From positions 1 to 36,461 of the forward strand of contig JAPPNY010000012.1 in the NCBI GenBank assembly GCA_028818385.1: DNA of 36,461 bases, written 5' to 3'. This DNA is from Spirochaetaceae bacterium (GTDB lineage Bacteria; Spirochaetota; Spirochaetia; SZUA-6; Bin103). A program made the translations under genes and the position numbers. The notes under the pieces are model-generated. The model was given only the letters and a program-made list of their open reading frames with translations. It was not told the origin of the DNA and did not search any database. Below are positions 1 through 8,615 of this stretch, piece by piece (the stretch's first letter is position 1; each line of letters begins with the position of its first letter).

Positions 1-76
1 CGACCACCAGCATCGACGCCAGCACGAATCCCGCCCGCAACAGCGAGCGCGCGCGGAAGGCACAAGCCCGCGACAT
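1..76 (-). CDS. N-terminal fragment of a putative exported protein
   Basis: Only the first 25 codons are inside the window; the gene continues past base 1. The ATG at 76-74 is preceded on the minus strand by a purine-rich GAGAGG four to five bases upstream, a good ribosome binding site. The peptide begins MSRACAFRARSLLRAGFVLA and goes on SMLVV: a basic N-terminus followed by a hydrophobic stretch, which looks like a signal peptide or first membrane helix. Its product cannot be named. It is co-directional with the operon at 224-7392 but separated by 147 bases, so it may be the next gene of that operon or have its own promoter. Confidence 0.55.
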   Translation of the reverse strand, partial: MSRACAFRARSLLRAGFVLASMLVV

Positions 77-223
77 GAATCCTCTCAAGGAGTCGCCCCC
101 CCCCGGGTGTCCATAGCATCGACCGGCGCGCCGTACGCAGCGACGGCGAACAGTGGACCGACGAACCGAAGCCGCTGCGTACCTCTGACGGCCCTGCCAC
201 TATCGCCAACATCGCTGTCCACG

Positions 224-1660
224 TCAAGGTCTTGGCGCGGCGGCGGCGGCCGTGTGTAGTACGAGCGGCAGGATGACCGTCACCAGCACGGTGCCGGCCC
301 ACAGCGCTTCCGGCGTACCGGTATCGCGCTGTCGGCCCGGTTGCCATGCCGAGTCGTAGCGGGAGACCAGGTATTGCAGCAGCAGCCCCAGGCCGATGCC
401 GTAGCACAGGTGCCCGATCAGGGAGGGGTAATTGGCCGAAACCGCCGCCAGCGACCAATCGACCGGTTGCCGCAACAGTGCCGGGAACAGCGTCAGCGCG
501 CCGAGCAGCCACCACAGCACGCCATATGACAGTCCCCAGCTCATCCCTGCTCCGGGGCTGTATGCCTGGCGCTGGAACAGCAAGCCGAAGCTGCTGCCGA
601 TGAGGATCGAGATGGCAAAGTGCACCAGAACGCCGACAAGGGGCGAGCGCGAACCGACCAGGCTGGCGACGCTGGGCAGCGCGCCGACGCCGTACATGAC
701 GAAGGTGAAGAGTATCCCGCCCAGAATACCACCTGCCTGCCCGATCAGGACGCCGCGGACGCTGCGTGCCCCCGCACCTTCACGCGTGCGGCTGAGCGGG
801 TCCGAGTCGACGAACAGGATCATCCACAGGCGATTGACGACTGCATAGACCCACCCGACGACAGCCCCGTAGAGGAGGTGCGCCACCAGCGACGAATAGT
901 TCGCCCGCGCCGCTTCCACGGTCCAGAGAACGGGGCTGTGGGTGAACAGCGGCAGCAGCGTCAGCGGGCCGAGAATCCACCAGAGCACGCCGTAACCCAT
1001 TCCCCAGATGAGAGCGGAGCCGGTGCCGCCTACGTCGCGGTGGAACAGAAGGGCGAAGGTCATGGCGATGACCAAGCCGATGAGATAGTGCAACAGGCCG
1101 CCCGCCGTGGGCGAGCCCATGCCGACCATGCCGGCGACGACGGGAAAGAAACCCGCTGTCTCGATGCCCCACAGGAACACCCATGCGCCGAGCAGTCCGC
1201 CCACTCCGCCCACGACGAGCGCCTGCACCAGCGGCGGCACCAGCTCGGGAACTCTCGGCTCCGCCGGCGGCTTGCAGGCGGCGGTAACGAACGGGAACAG
1301 ACGGCCGAGGCCGTGCATCGCCAGGCCCAGCACCGCCCCGAAGCCGACCATGTGCGCCAGGAGGTGCGGAAAGCTGCCCTGTATCGCCGGCACCGTCCAT
1401 TGCAGACCGCGCCCATCCACGAGCGGCAACAACGTCAGCGTACCCGCCAGCCACCACAGGATGCCGTACGCCTGACCCCACATGAGGCCCGAGCCGGCGG
1501 TTCGCACCCGCACGCCGAACCCGAGACCGAAAAGCACGCCCAGGACGCCGCTCATCGGCAGGTGCACCGGCCAGGGGGTGGCAGGCACTGCCAACAGCCC
1601 GGACACGCTGCCGCCCAGCACCCCGGCGATCGCCCCGGCCAGAAGACGATTGCGCGTCAT
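224..1660 (-). CDS. Integral membrane protein with three tandem homologous units
   Basis: A 478-residue, very hydrophobic protein. I do not recognise a named family. It is built of three repeats, roughly residues 5-120, 143-285 and 300-440. Each contains a motif of the form G-x-x-W-G-x-x-Y-G-x-L-W-W-x-x-G-x-L-T-L-x-P followed about 25 residues later by (L/I)-x-(A/G)-H-(L/M)-x-x-(G/Y)-x-(A/G)-(V/L)-G. Each unit probably supplies several transmembrane helices. The ATG overlaps the stop of the upstream NADH dehydrogenase gene (ATGA), implying translational coupling. The N-terminal membrane segment of that dehydrogenase carries a diverged fourth copy of the same unit, so the two proteins may form one membrane complex. 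Function is otherwise unknown. Confidence 0.85.
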   Translation of the reverse strand: MTRNRLLAGAIAGVLGGSVSGLLAVPATPWPVHLPMSGVLGVLFGLGFGVRVRTAGSGLMWGQAYGILWWLAGTLTLLPLVDGRGLQWTVPAIQGSFPHLLAHMVGFGAVLGLAMHGLGRLFPFVTAACKPPAEPRVPELVPPLVQALVVGGVGGLLGAWVFLWGIETAGFFPVVAGMVGMGSPTAGGLLHYLIGLVIAMTFALLFHRDVGGTGSALIWGMGYGVLWWILGPLTLLPLFTHSPVLWTVEAARANYSSLVAHLLYGAVVGWVYAVVNRLWMILFVDSDPLSRTREGAGARSVRGVLIGQAGGILGGILFTFVMYGVGALPSVASLVGSRSPLVGVLVHFAISILIGSSFGLLFQRQAYSPGAGMSWGLSYGVLWWLLGALTLFPALLRQPVDWSLAAVSANYPSLIGHLCYGIGLGLLLQYLVSRYDSAWQPGRQRDTGTPEALWAGTVLVTVILPLVLHTAAAAAPRP

Positions 1661-3378
1661 GGCCGCACGTCCCGCTCCGATTCGGCGTCGAAGCTGATGG
1701 TCTGCACGATGTCAGGCGGGAAGAACACATCCAGAACCCAGTCCAGCAGGACGCGCAATCGCTTCTCCAGGTTGGGGAGCTTCGACAGGTAGATGGCCCG
1801 CCACATGATCCATGCCAGAAACCCGGAGAAGCGACGACCCAGCACTTCAGCCACCGCCAACTGGTGCCCCAGCGCGGCCAAGCTGCCCAGTGTCTTGAAG
1901 TCGAACGGTTGCAGCGGCGTGCCACGGATCGCGGCCGCTACGTTGTGGCCCGCGAGCCTCCCTTCGCGAAAGGCGTGCTGGGCCGTCGGCGGGTAGAAGG
2001 AGCCCGGGTCGTTGGGGATGGGTATCCGGGCACAGTCGCCCGCCGCCCACAAGGCCGGGTTTTCGACCGATCGCAGGTCGGACGAGACAGGAATCTGACC
2101 CCGCCGCGTCAGCTCGACGCCGAGTGCATGCACGATCGGATTTGGCTGATTGCCCGCCGTCCACACCACGGTGTCGGCAGCGAGTCTCTCGTCGCCGATG
2201 AGGATCATCCCCGGCGCGGCTCCGGTGACCCTGGTGTTGGCGATGAACTCGACGCCTCGCGCGGCCATCTTTTCCTGCGCGAACCGCCCCAGCGACTCAC
2301 TCAACTCGGGCAATATGACGTCGCGGGGATGGACCAGCACGAACCGCACGTCGTCCGGCGCAATGTTCGGATAGTAGGGCAACATGCCCCGACCGAAGTC
2401 GTTGAGGCCGCCGATCAACTCGACGCCGGCAAAGCCACCCCCGACGACCACGAACGTCAGCAACCGGCGCTTCGTCCCAGGCTCCTGCTCGAAGTCGGCC
2501 CGCTCGAACCGGTCGATGATCTGATTGCGGAGTCGAACGCTGTCCTGCAACGACTTGAAGGTGAGCGTGTTGGCCTCGATGTCCCGGTTGCCGAAGAAGC
2601 TGGGAACGCATCCGGTCGTGATCAAAAGATGGTCGAATGCCAGGCTGGAGTCCGGCGAACGTACGCCGGGACTCAGATCGACGCGACCGCGTGCCCAGTC
2701 GACGCTCGCGACCTCGCCCTGGACCACGTGCACCCGTCGAAAGAAGGTGCGCAGAGGCGGACTGATGTGTTGCGGACTGACGGCGCTCGACGACACCTCC
2801 GACAGCATGGGCGTATGCACGAGATAGTTGGTCTTGCTGACCAGCCATACGTCCACGCGGGGGTCGTCGGCGAACGCCTTGTCGAGCGACGTGGCTGCGC
2901 TTACGCCGGCGTAGCCACCGCCGACGATGACGACGTTCGTCTTCACGGCCGGTTCCGGCGAGGGCGTTTCGGCCGGCGCCAGACGCAGGCGTTCGCACAC
3001 CAGGCCGTAGAGGAACCCGGTCAGACTGCCGTGCAGCACGTAGGCGACCAGTTCCGGGACGATGCGGGCCGCCGCGTCCCCGTGCCACAGCGGAGCGCCC
3101 GCGTCGAGGATGGGAAAGAGGCTGAGGGCACAGACCACCCATGTCACCACCCCCATCACGACACCGCCCATGACGTTTTCCGGGTGACTCCCGGGCGTGG
3201 GACGGAACAGCAGCGCGAAGGCGACGCCCAGCGACGCACCTGCCACGAGCAGCCGAATCGCTCCTCCGGCGTTCCTGACAATCCCGCCGGGCGCCGCGGC
3301 CGGGAGTGTCGTCAGAATCACTTCCAACCCGGCGACGGCCAGGCCGATCAGCAGGCCGGCGATGAAACGGCGCGTCAC
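1657..3378 (-). CDS. Membrane-anchored type II NADH dehydrogenase-like FAD oxidoreductase with an extra N-terminal membrane domain
   Basis: The 573-residue protein has an FAD-binding GGGYAG at residues 153-158, an NAD(P)H-binding GGGFAGVE at about 313-320, the second FAD motif W-A-A-G-D-C-A and then P-P-T-A-Q-H-A. The C-terminus is amphipathic and hydrophobic (LPNLEKRLRVLLDWVLDVFF), as in NDH-2 enzymes that oxidise NADH and reduce quinone at the membrane without pumping protons. Unusually, residues 1-145 form an extra membrane domain resembling one unit of the triplicated protein encoded just downstream. I chose the GTG at 3378, which overlaps the TGA of the debranching-enzyme gene (GTGA). 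The frame stays open further upstream, but that part lies inside the neighbouring gene. Quinone specificity cannot be read from the sequence. Confidence 0.88.
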   Translation of the reverse strand: MTRRFIAGLLIGLAVAGLEVILTTLPAAAPGGIVRNAGGAIRLLVAGASLGVAFALLFRPTPGSHPENVMGGVVMGVVTWVVCALSLFPILDAGAPLWHGDAAARIVPELVAYVLHGSLTGFLYGLVCERLRLAPAETPSPEPAVKTNVVIVGGGYAGVSAATSLDKAFADDPRVDVWLVSKTNYLVHTPMLSEVSSSAVSPQHISPPLRTFFRRVHVVQGEVASVDWARGRVDLSPGVRSPDSSLAFDHLLITTGCVPSFFGNRDIEANTLTFKSLQDSVRLRNQIIDRFERADFEQEPGTKRRLLTFVVVGGGFAGVELIGGLNDFGRGMLPYYPNIAPDDVRFVLVHPRDVILPELSESLGRFAQEKMAARGVEFIANTRVTGAAPGMILIGDERLAADTVVWTAGNQPNPIVHALGVELTRRGQIPVSSDLRSVENPALWAAGDCARIPIPNDPGSFYPPTAQHAFREGRLAGHNVAAAIRGTPLQPFDFKTLGSLAALGHQLAVAEVLGRRFSGFLAWIMWRAIYLSKLPNLEKRLRVLLDWVLDVFFPPDIVQTISFDAESERDVRP

Positions 3379-5441
3379 GTCGCTGCCCGCACCGCGGGTG
3401 CCGGTCCGGCCGGCGGGAGTTGTCTCCAGGCGCACAGCACCTCGGCCACGCTCCATGCCTGCGCGACACAGCCGCCCGGAAGGTGCGGCGGGTCGCCGTC
3501 GAAGATTTCGCTGACGGATCCCAGGCCGGCGTCGGCCAGGTGATCCTTCAGCGGAGTGAGGATCCCGCGGGTCGCCGCCGGGTCCCGGTACACGCGGAAG
3601 TGGGCGGTGGCGAAGGGCCCGAGCAGCCAGCCCCACACGGTGCCGCGATGGTAACCCGCGTCGCGCTCGGCCGGACCGCCGCCGTAGCGGCCGACGTAGT
3701 CCGGATCGTCAGGCGCAAGGCTGCGCAGGCCGTACGACGCCCAGAGCCGGCGGGCGCACACGTCGACCACGGATTTGGCCTGGGCCTCCTCCAGCAGGGG
3801 GAACGGCAATGATACCGCGAAGATCTGATTGGGCCGGAGTCGATGGTCGCAACGGCGGCCGTCGGCCGCGGCCTCGCCCTCCGGGCCGTCGATCACGTCG
3901 TGGAGGTAGCCGCCGGCAGCGTACCAGAACCGCCGCCGGAAGTTGTCTGCGGCCTGCGCGGCCGCGGCGCGGTAACGCGATCCGTCTTCCGTCGCGCCCA
4001 GCCGATCGGCCAGGTCGGCCATGACGCGCAGGGCGTTGTGCCACAGGGCGTTGACCTCGACCGGCTTGCCGATGCGCGGCGTGACCACCCAGTCGCCTAC
4101 CCTGGCGTCCATCCAGGTGAGTTGGACTCCCGGCTCGCCGGCGTACAGCAGGCCGTCGTCCGCGTCGACGCGAATGGCGTGGCGCGTCCCCCGCCGGTGC
4201 CGGTCGACGATCTGTGCCAGCGAGGGAAACAGCTCTTCGATGAGCGCCAGGTCGGCGGTGTGCTGCAGGTACTGGTAAACGGCATGGAAGTACCAGAGTG
4301 TGGCGTCCACGGTGTTGTACTCCGCCGCCGCGCCGGGATCGACCTCGTCGGAAAACCGGTTGGGGAGCATGCCGCGGTCGAGGTAGCGCCGGAAGGTGCG
4401 CAGAATGTCGGCCGCAATCGCGGCGCGGCCGGTGGCCAGGGTCAGTCCCGGCAGGGCGATCATGGTGTCGCGGCCCCAATCGCCGAACCAGGGATAGCCG
4501 GCGATGATCGTGCTTCCCGCCGCCGTTCCGGTCGGGCCGTTCCGGTCCGCGAGCGAGCGCCGCACCACGAACTGGTCGGCGGCCAGCGCCAGGTTGCGGA
4601 CCCACGCCGGTTCCTCGGCCGGGAGCGCGCGCAGCAGACCGGCCTGTCGCTCGCGTTCGCGCGCCAGCGACTCCCGGCCGCCGTCCGCGGCGACATCCTC
4701 CAGTGAGCAGGAGAACGTCACCGTCTCCCCCGGCCCGAGCGCGCACGTGAACGATCCCGGCGAGAACAGATCCTCGGCTGCATCCAGGCCGCGCTCGGCT
4801 TCCATGCGGTGTCTGAATTCCCAGTACCACTCCAGATGCTCGCGGAACGCCCCCCGGTCCGCGACGATCCTGCAGGGCGGCGCACCGGCGTCCGCACGCA
4901 CGGCGACCCCGCCGGCGATCGGATCCGCGGCGACCTCACCACCACCACGCATGTGGCCGTGAAAGTCGCGCCAGGCGACGAGCGGGGTGGCGGTCAGCGT
5001 GACGGTGCCGGCGGCGCGCGCGAGCGTGAAGCTCAGGCGGACGGTGTTGTGCCCGTGGTCCATCCAGATGCGCGGCTCCAGGCGCGCGTCGGCCAACGCC
5101 CAGGTCCACACCGGTATCAGGTGGTCGAGATGGAACGACTCGATGCAGCGGTAGCCGTGCGGGTCGACGGTGCCGGCGCCGAACTCGTTGGTGAAGAGGG
5201 GATGGCGAGTCCCGTCGTAGCAGGCCCGGGTATCGATCTTGGCCACGGCGAGGGTGCGCTGCTGCGGTGGGCGCAGCGCCGCCACGAGCAGGCCGTGATA
5301 GCGGCGCGTATTGAGTCCCGCCACGGTTCCGGAGGCGAACCCGCCCAGGCCGTTCGTTACCAACCACTCCTTGCGAACGGCGCTCTCGAAGCGGCCGCAC
5401 TCACCCCGGCCCAGCCTCACGGTCTGCGCCGGTACGCTCAC
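3375..5441 (-). CDS. Glycogen-debranching enzyme, amylo-alpha-1,6-glucosidase family (GH133-like)
   Basis: The 688-residue protein starts SVPAQTVRLGRGE and has the N-terminal signature of bacterial debranching enzymes (K-E-W-L-V-T-N-G-L-G-G-F-A-S-G-T, then N-T-R-R-Y-H-G-L-L-V). The C-terminal (alpha/alpha)6-barrel carries G-D-W-G-R-D-T-M-I-A-L-P-G with the conserved Asp at residue 325, and later Y-N-T-V-D-A-T-L-W-Y and a Y-H-R-G-T-V-W-G-W-L-L-G-P segment. It should hydrolyse alpha-1,6 branch points in glycogen-like polymers. The GTG at 5441 overlaps the murB stop (GTGA). A longer in-frame reading to 5996 exists but lies in murB and has a composition unlike the family. No other glycogen gene is in the window, so its pairing with cell-wall and respiratory genes is not explained. 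Confidence 0.9.
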   Translation of the reverse strand: MSVPAQTVRLGRGECGRFESAVRKEWLVTNGLGGFASGTVAGLNTRRYHGLLVAALRPPQQRTLAVAKIDTRACYDGTRHPLFTNEFGAGTVDPHGYRCIESFHLDHLIPVWTWALADARLEPRIWMDHGHNTVRLSFTLARAAGTVTLTATPLVAWRDFHGHMRGGGEVAADPIAGGVAVRADAGAPPCRIVADRGAFREHLEWYWEFRHRMEAERGLDAAEDLFSPGSFTCALGPGETVTFSCSLEDVAADGGRESLARERERQAGLLRALPAEEPAWVRNLALAADQFVVRRSLADRNGPTGTAAGSTIIAGYPWFGDWGRDTMIALPGLTLATGRAAIAADILRTFRRYLDRGMLPNRFSDEVDPGAAAEYNTVDATLWYFHAVYQYLQHTADLALIEELFPSLAQIVDRHRRGTRHAIRVDADDGLLYAGEPGVQLTWMDARVGDWVVTPRIGKPVEVNALWHNALRVMADLADRLGATEDGSRYRAAAAQAADNFRRRFWYAAGGYLHDVIDGPEGEAAADGRRCDHRLRPNQIFAVSLPFPLLEEAQAKSVVDVCARRLWASYGLRSLAPDDPDYVGRYGGGPAERDAGYHRGTVWGWLLGPFATAHFRVYRDPAATRGILTPLKDHLADAGLGSVSEIFDGDPPHLPGGCVAQAWSVAEVLCAWRQLPPAGPAPAVRAAT

Positions 5442-6520
5442 TCTCCCTCCTCGCCGCCGATCACCCGCACCTCGCGTTCCAGCCGTACCTCGAACCGCTC
5501 CACCACGGCCGCCTCGACTGCCTCCGCCGCCGCCAAGAGCTCGCGGCCGCTGGCGCCGCCGTGGTTGACCAGCACCAGGGCGTGCCGCTCGGCCACGCCG
5601 GCGCGCCCGAAGCGGCGGCCGCGCAGCCCGCACGCCTCGATCAACTGCGCGGCCGGCACCTTGTAACCCCCGTCGGCCGGCACGCCGGCGAGCCGCGGAC
5701 AGCGCCGCCGCGCCCGTTCGTAGCGTTCGGGCGCGAGCACGGGATTCTTGAAGAACGAGCCGGCGTTGGGCTCGAGCTCCGGGTCGGGCAGCTTGCGGCG
5801 GCGCAGGCGGACGACCGCCCGGCTCACGTCGGCGACCGAGGGTGCCGCGATCCCCATACCCGCCAGCTCCTCGCGCACCCCGGCATACTCCAGGTTCAGC
5901 CGCGGCTGCGTGCGCAGACGCAGGCGCACCTGCGTGATCAGCATCCGGTCGCGCAGGCCGTGCTTGAAGACGCTGTCCCGGTAGCCGAACGCGCACGCGG
6001 CGCCGTCCATGGTACGCGGCTCGCCGCCGTCCAGCGGCACCGCCTGCAGGTCGACGAACACGTCGGAGAATTGCGCGCCGTAGGCGCCGATGTTCTGGAT
6101 CGGGGCCGCGCCCACCGCCCCCGGAATCAGGCTGAGGTTCTCGAGTCCTCCCCAGCCGCGCGCCACCGTGTAACCCACCAGCCGGTGCCAGTCGTGACCG
6201 GCGGCGGCCGTCACGATCGCCGACTCCGAGGCCTCCTGCACCGCGATGCCGCCCGAGCGCGGCATGACCACGACGCCGGGGTAGTCGCCGGCGAACAGGA
6301 CGTTGCTGCCGCCGCCGAGCACCATGCGCGGCAGGCGGTCGAAGCGCGGATCGCCGAGCAGCTCTGCAAGCTCCCGCGCCACGCGGTCGGGCGGGCCGCC
6401 GCCGACCCGTACCAGGTAGCGTGCCGTGGCCGCCACGCGCAGCGTGTTGCGGCCGGTCAGCGGAGCGTCCGTCTCGACCCGCACCGCACCCTCTCCTGCC
6501 TGCGGCGGGGCCGCGGTCAA
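5438..6520 (-). CDS. murB: UDP-N-acetylenolpyruvoylglucosamine reductase MurB
   Basis: MurB reduces UDP-GlcNAc-enolpyruvate to UDP-MurNAc with NADPH and FAD, the second committed step of peptidoglycan synthesis in the cytoplasm. The 360-residue protein shows the FAD-binding G-G-G-S-N-V-L, the N-I-G-A-Y-G loop, Y180-R181 in F-G-Y-R-D-S, the catalytic serine S255 in N-A-G-S-F-F-K-N-P and the C-terminal glutamate E350 in E-V-R-V-I-G, so the active site looks complete. The start is a TTG at 6520 overlapping the stop of the preceding dehydrogenase gene (TTGA); a GTG at 6484 is an alternative. It is flanked by genes unrelated to the cell wall. Confidence 0.93.
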   Translation of the reverse strand: MTAAPPQAGEGAVRVETDAPLTGRNTLRVAATARYLVRVGGGPPDRVARELAELLGDPRFDRLPRMVLGGGSNVLFAGDYPGVVVMPRSGGIAVQEASESAIVTAAAGHDWHRLVGYTVARGWGGLENLSLIPGAVGAAPIQNIGAYGAQFSDVFVDLQAVPLDGGEPRTMDGAACAFGYRDSVFKHGLRDRMLITQVRLRLRTQPRLNLEYAGVREELAGMGIAAPSVADVSRAVVRLRRRKLPDPELEPNAGSFFKNPVLAPERYERARRRCPRLAGVPADGGYKVPAAQLIEACGLRGRRFGRAGVAERHALVLVNHGGASGRELLAAAEAVEAAVVERFEVRLEREVRVIGGEEGE

Positions 6521-7392
6521 CTGCTCAGGCGCTCCAGCACCTTGTACAGCGCCTGGGTGCCGCGGTCCTCCAGACCTTCGGCCATCGCCGCCGTGTAGAA
6601 CTGGTTGGCCAGCGACAGTCCCGGCAGCGCCAGCCGCATCGCCTGCGCCTCGGCCAGGGCGATGCCCATGTCCTTGACGAAGTGCTTGATGTAGAAGCCG
6701 GGCTCGAAGTCGCCCTTGACGATGCGCGGGGCCAGGTTGTTGATGGCGAAGCAGCTCGCCGCGCCCTTGCCGATCACGGCGATGATCTCGTCGCGGTCCA
6801 GCCCCGCCTTGTGCCCGTACAGCAACGACTCGACCACGCCCACCATGGTGGAGGCGATCAGGATCTGGTTGCTCATCTTGGTGTGCTGTCCCGCGCCAGC
6901 CGAGCCCATGTAGGCGATGTTCTCGCCCATGATCTCGAAGTACGGCATGGCGCGGTCGTAGTCGGCGCGGTCGCCGCCGACCATGATCGCCAGCGTGCCG
7001 GCGCGCGCGCCCAGGTCACCGCCGGACACCGGAGCGTCCAGGGAGGCCACGCCGCGCTCTGCCGCCTGTTCGTGCAGCCGCTTGGCCAGTGCCGGCTCCG
7101 AGGTGGTCATGTCGATCACCATGCTGTCGCTCGCGGTCGCGGCAAGCACGCCGCCCGAGCCCAGGAACACCTCTTCCACGTCGCGCGGGTAGCCGACGAT
7201 GCTGAACACCGCCTCGCTGCCGTCGGCCACGCCGGCCGGCGTGTCGCACCAGACGGCGCCGGCGTCGAGCACGTCCTGCGCCTTGTCCTTCGAGCGGTTG
7301 TAGACCGCCACCTCGTAGCCGGCCTTGCGCAGATGCAGGCACATCGAGCGCCCCATCACCCCGGTGCCGATCCAGCCGATCTTTCCTGCCAT
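6517..7392 (-). CDS. NAD(P)-dependent beta-hydroxyacid dehydrogenase (3-hydroxyisobutyrate dehydrogenase family)
   Basis: A 291-residue protein of normal family length. The N-terminal Rossmann fold begins with I-G-W-I-G-T-G-V-M-G (residues 5-14). The substrate-binding D-A-P-V-S-G-G follows, and the catalytic lysine is K172 in K-M-S-N-Q. Members oxidise small beta-hydroxyacids such as 3-hydroxyisobutyrate, tartronate semialdehyde or related sugar-acid intermediates; the substrate cannot be assigned. N-Y-R-S-type residues after the second beta strand (Y-N-R-S-K) favour NADP over NAD, as an inference. A GGAG lies about eight bases before the ATG. It is the first gene of the minus-strand operon and is divergent from the aminotransferase gene, 41 bases away. 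Confidence 0.88.
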   Translation of the reverse strand: MAGKIGWIGTGVMGRSMCLHLRKAGYEVAVYNRSKDKAQDVLDAGAVWCDTPAGVADGSEAVFSIVGYPRDVEEVFLGSGGVLAATASDSMVIDMTTSEPALAKRLHEQAAERGVASLDAPVSGGDLGARAGTLAIMVGGDRADYDRAMPYFEIMGENIAYMGSAGAGQHTKMSNQILIASTMVGVVESLLYGHKAGLDRDEIIAVIGKGAASCFAINNLAPRIVKGDFEPGFYIKHFVKDMGIALAEAQAMRLALPGLSLANQFYTAAMAEGLEDRGTQALYKVLERLSS

Positions 7393-7421
7393 TCGTTCTC
7401 CGTTCCCCCTTTCGCCGTCAG

Positions 7422-7427
7422 TATACT
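7422..7427 (+). promoter_or_regulatory. Candidate -10 box, possibly giving a leaderless transcript
   Basis: TATACT matches five of six bases of the sigma-70 -10 consensus in an otherwise GC-rich 41-base divergent spacer. Its end is only seven bases before the aminotransferase GTG at 7434, so transcription would start at or next to the start codon. No convincing -35 element is visible, and an AAGG sits before the GTG, so a conventional leader is still possible. Confidence 0.3.
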
Positions 7428-7433
7428 AAGGCG

Positions 7434-8615
7434 GTGCAGACCCTTCAGACGACATTCGGCCAATCCGAGCGCATGCGGCGGGTGCAGCCGCCGATCATCC
7501 CGCGCATCCACCGATTGATCGCCGACAACCCCGGCACCATTTCCCTGGGGCAGGGCGTGGTCGGCTACCCGCCGCCGCCGGGCGTGGCGGAGGCGCTGGA
7601 CCGCTTCATGGCCGACCCGGCCAACCACAAGTACGCCTCGGTGTACGGCATCCCCGCGCTGCGCGAGCGCATCGCCGCCAAGCTCGCGCGCGAGAACGGC
7701 ATCGCCGTCGGCGACGAGCACGAGCTGATGGTGTCGGCCGGCGGCAACATGGCGTTCGTCAACGCGCTGCTGGCGACCTGCGACGAAGGGGACGAGGTGG
7801 TGCTCATGTCCCCGTACTACTTCAACCACGAGATGGCGGTGACCATGGCCGGCTGCCGGCCGGTGCTGGTCGCGACCGACGCCGACTTCCAGCTCGATCT
7901 GGACGCCGCGGCCGGCGCGATCACGGACCGCACGCGCGCGGTCGTGACGATCTCCCCGAACAACCCGTCCGGCGCCGTCTATCCGGAGGCGGACCTGCGC
8001 GAGCTGAACCGCCTGTGCGCCGAGCGCGGCGTCTACCACGTCCACGACGAGGCGTACGAGTATTTCCTCCATGACGGCGCCGAGCACTTCTCGCCGGGGT
8101 CGCTGCCGGATGCCGGCGAGCACACGATCTCCCTGTTCTCGCTGTCCAAGGCGTACGGGTTCGCGAGCTGGCGGGTCGGCTACCTGTGCCTGCCCGCGCA
8201 CCTGAGCGACGCGGCCGCCAAGATCCAGGACACCATCGCCATCTGCCCGCCCATCGTCAGCCAGTACGCGGCGTGCGCGGCGCTGGACGCGGGCGTCGAC
8301 TACTGCCGCGGATATCTTGCCGGGATCGCCGCACGGCGATCGGCGGTCCTGCAGACGCTGGGAAAGCTGGCGCCTCTGGTGGAGGTGCCCGCCACCCGCG
8401 GCGCGTTCTATGCGCTGGCGCGCGTGGCCACCGACGCCGACTCGGTGGAGGTCGCCTCGCGGCTGATCACCGAGCACGGGGTCGCGGCCGTACCGGGAGC
8501 GGCGTTCGGGCTGACCGAGGGCTGCTACCTGCGCATCGCCTACGCCGCGCCGGACGACGCGACCCTTGCGGAGGCGCTGGACCGGCTCGCCGACGGCCTG
8601 CGGCGGATCGTATGA
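7434..8615 (+). CDS. PLP-dependent aminotransferase, class I/II (fold type I)
   Basis: A 393-residue transaminase-like protein of family length. It shows the N-P-G-T-I-S-L-G-Q-G substrate-binding start, N177 in P-N-N-P-S-G, D205 in V-H-D-E-A-Y-E-Y-F (pyridine-nitrogen contact) and the Schiff-base lysine K239 in S-L-S-K-A-Y-G, followed by the small domain ending with G-C-Y-L-R-I-A-Y-A. The amino donor cannot be predicted. The start is a GTG at 7434. Its stop overlaps the start of the following dioxygenase-like gene (ATGA), so the two are probably co-translated and may act on the same amino acid or its keto acid. Confidence 0.9.
   Translation: MQTLQTTFGQSERMRRVQPPIIPRIHRLIADNPGTISLGQGVVGYPPPPGVAEALDRFMADPANHKYASVYGIPALRERIAAKLARENGIAVGDEHELMVSAGGNMAFVNALLATCDEGDEVVLMSPYYFNHEMAVTMAGCRPVLVATDADFQLDLDAAAGAITDRTRAVVTISPNNPSGAVYPEADLRELNRLCAERGVYHVHDEAYEYFLHDGAEHFSPGSLPDAGEHTISLFSLSKAYGFASWRVGYLCLPAHLSDAAAKIQDTIAICPPIVSQYAACAALDAGVDYCRGYLAGIAARRSAVLQTLGKLAPLVEVPATRGAFYALARVATDADSVEVASRLITEHGVAAVPGAAFGLTEGCYLRIAYAAPDDATLAEALDRLADGLRRIV

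Noticed and set aside
96..104. Run of nine C in the spacer between the first two genes
   Set aside because: A homopolymer in a GC-rich region, followed by GGG; it may be an assembly-sensitive site but shows no feature.
3379..3636. An N-terminal extension of the NADH dehydrogenase
   Set aside because: It lies within the debranching-enzyme gene and is not hydrophobic or conserved-looking; the GTG at 3378 gives a membrane segment immediately.
5442..5996. An N-terminal extension of the debranching enzyme
   Set aside because: The extra residues are low-complexity Arg/Ala/Gly and lie wholly inside murB; the GTG at 5441 matches the family start and overlaps the murB stop.
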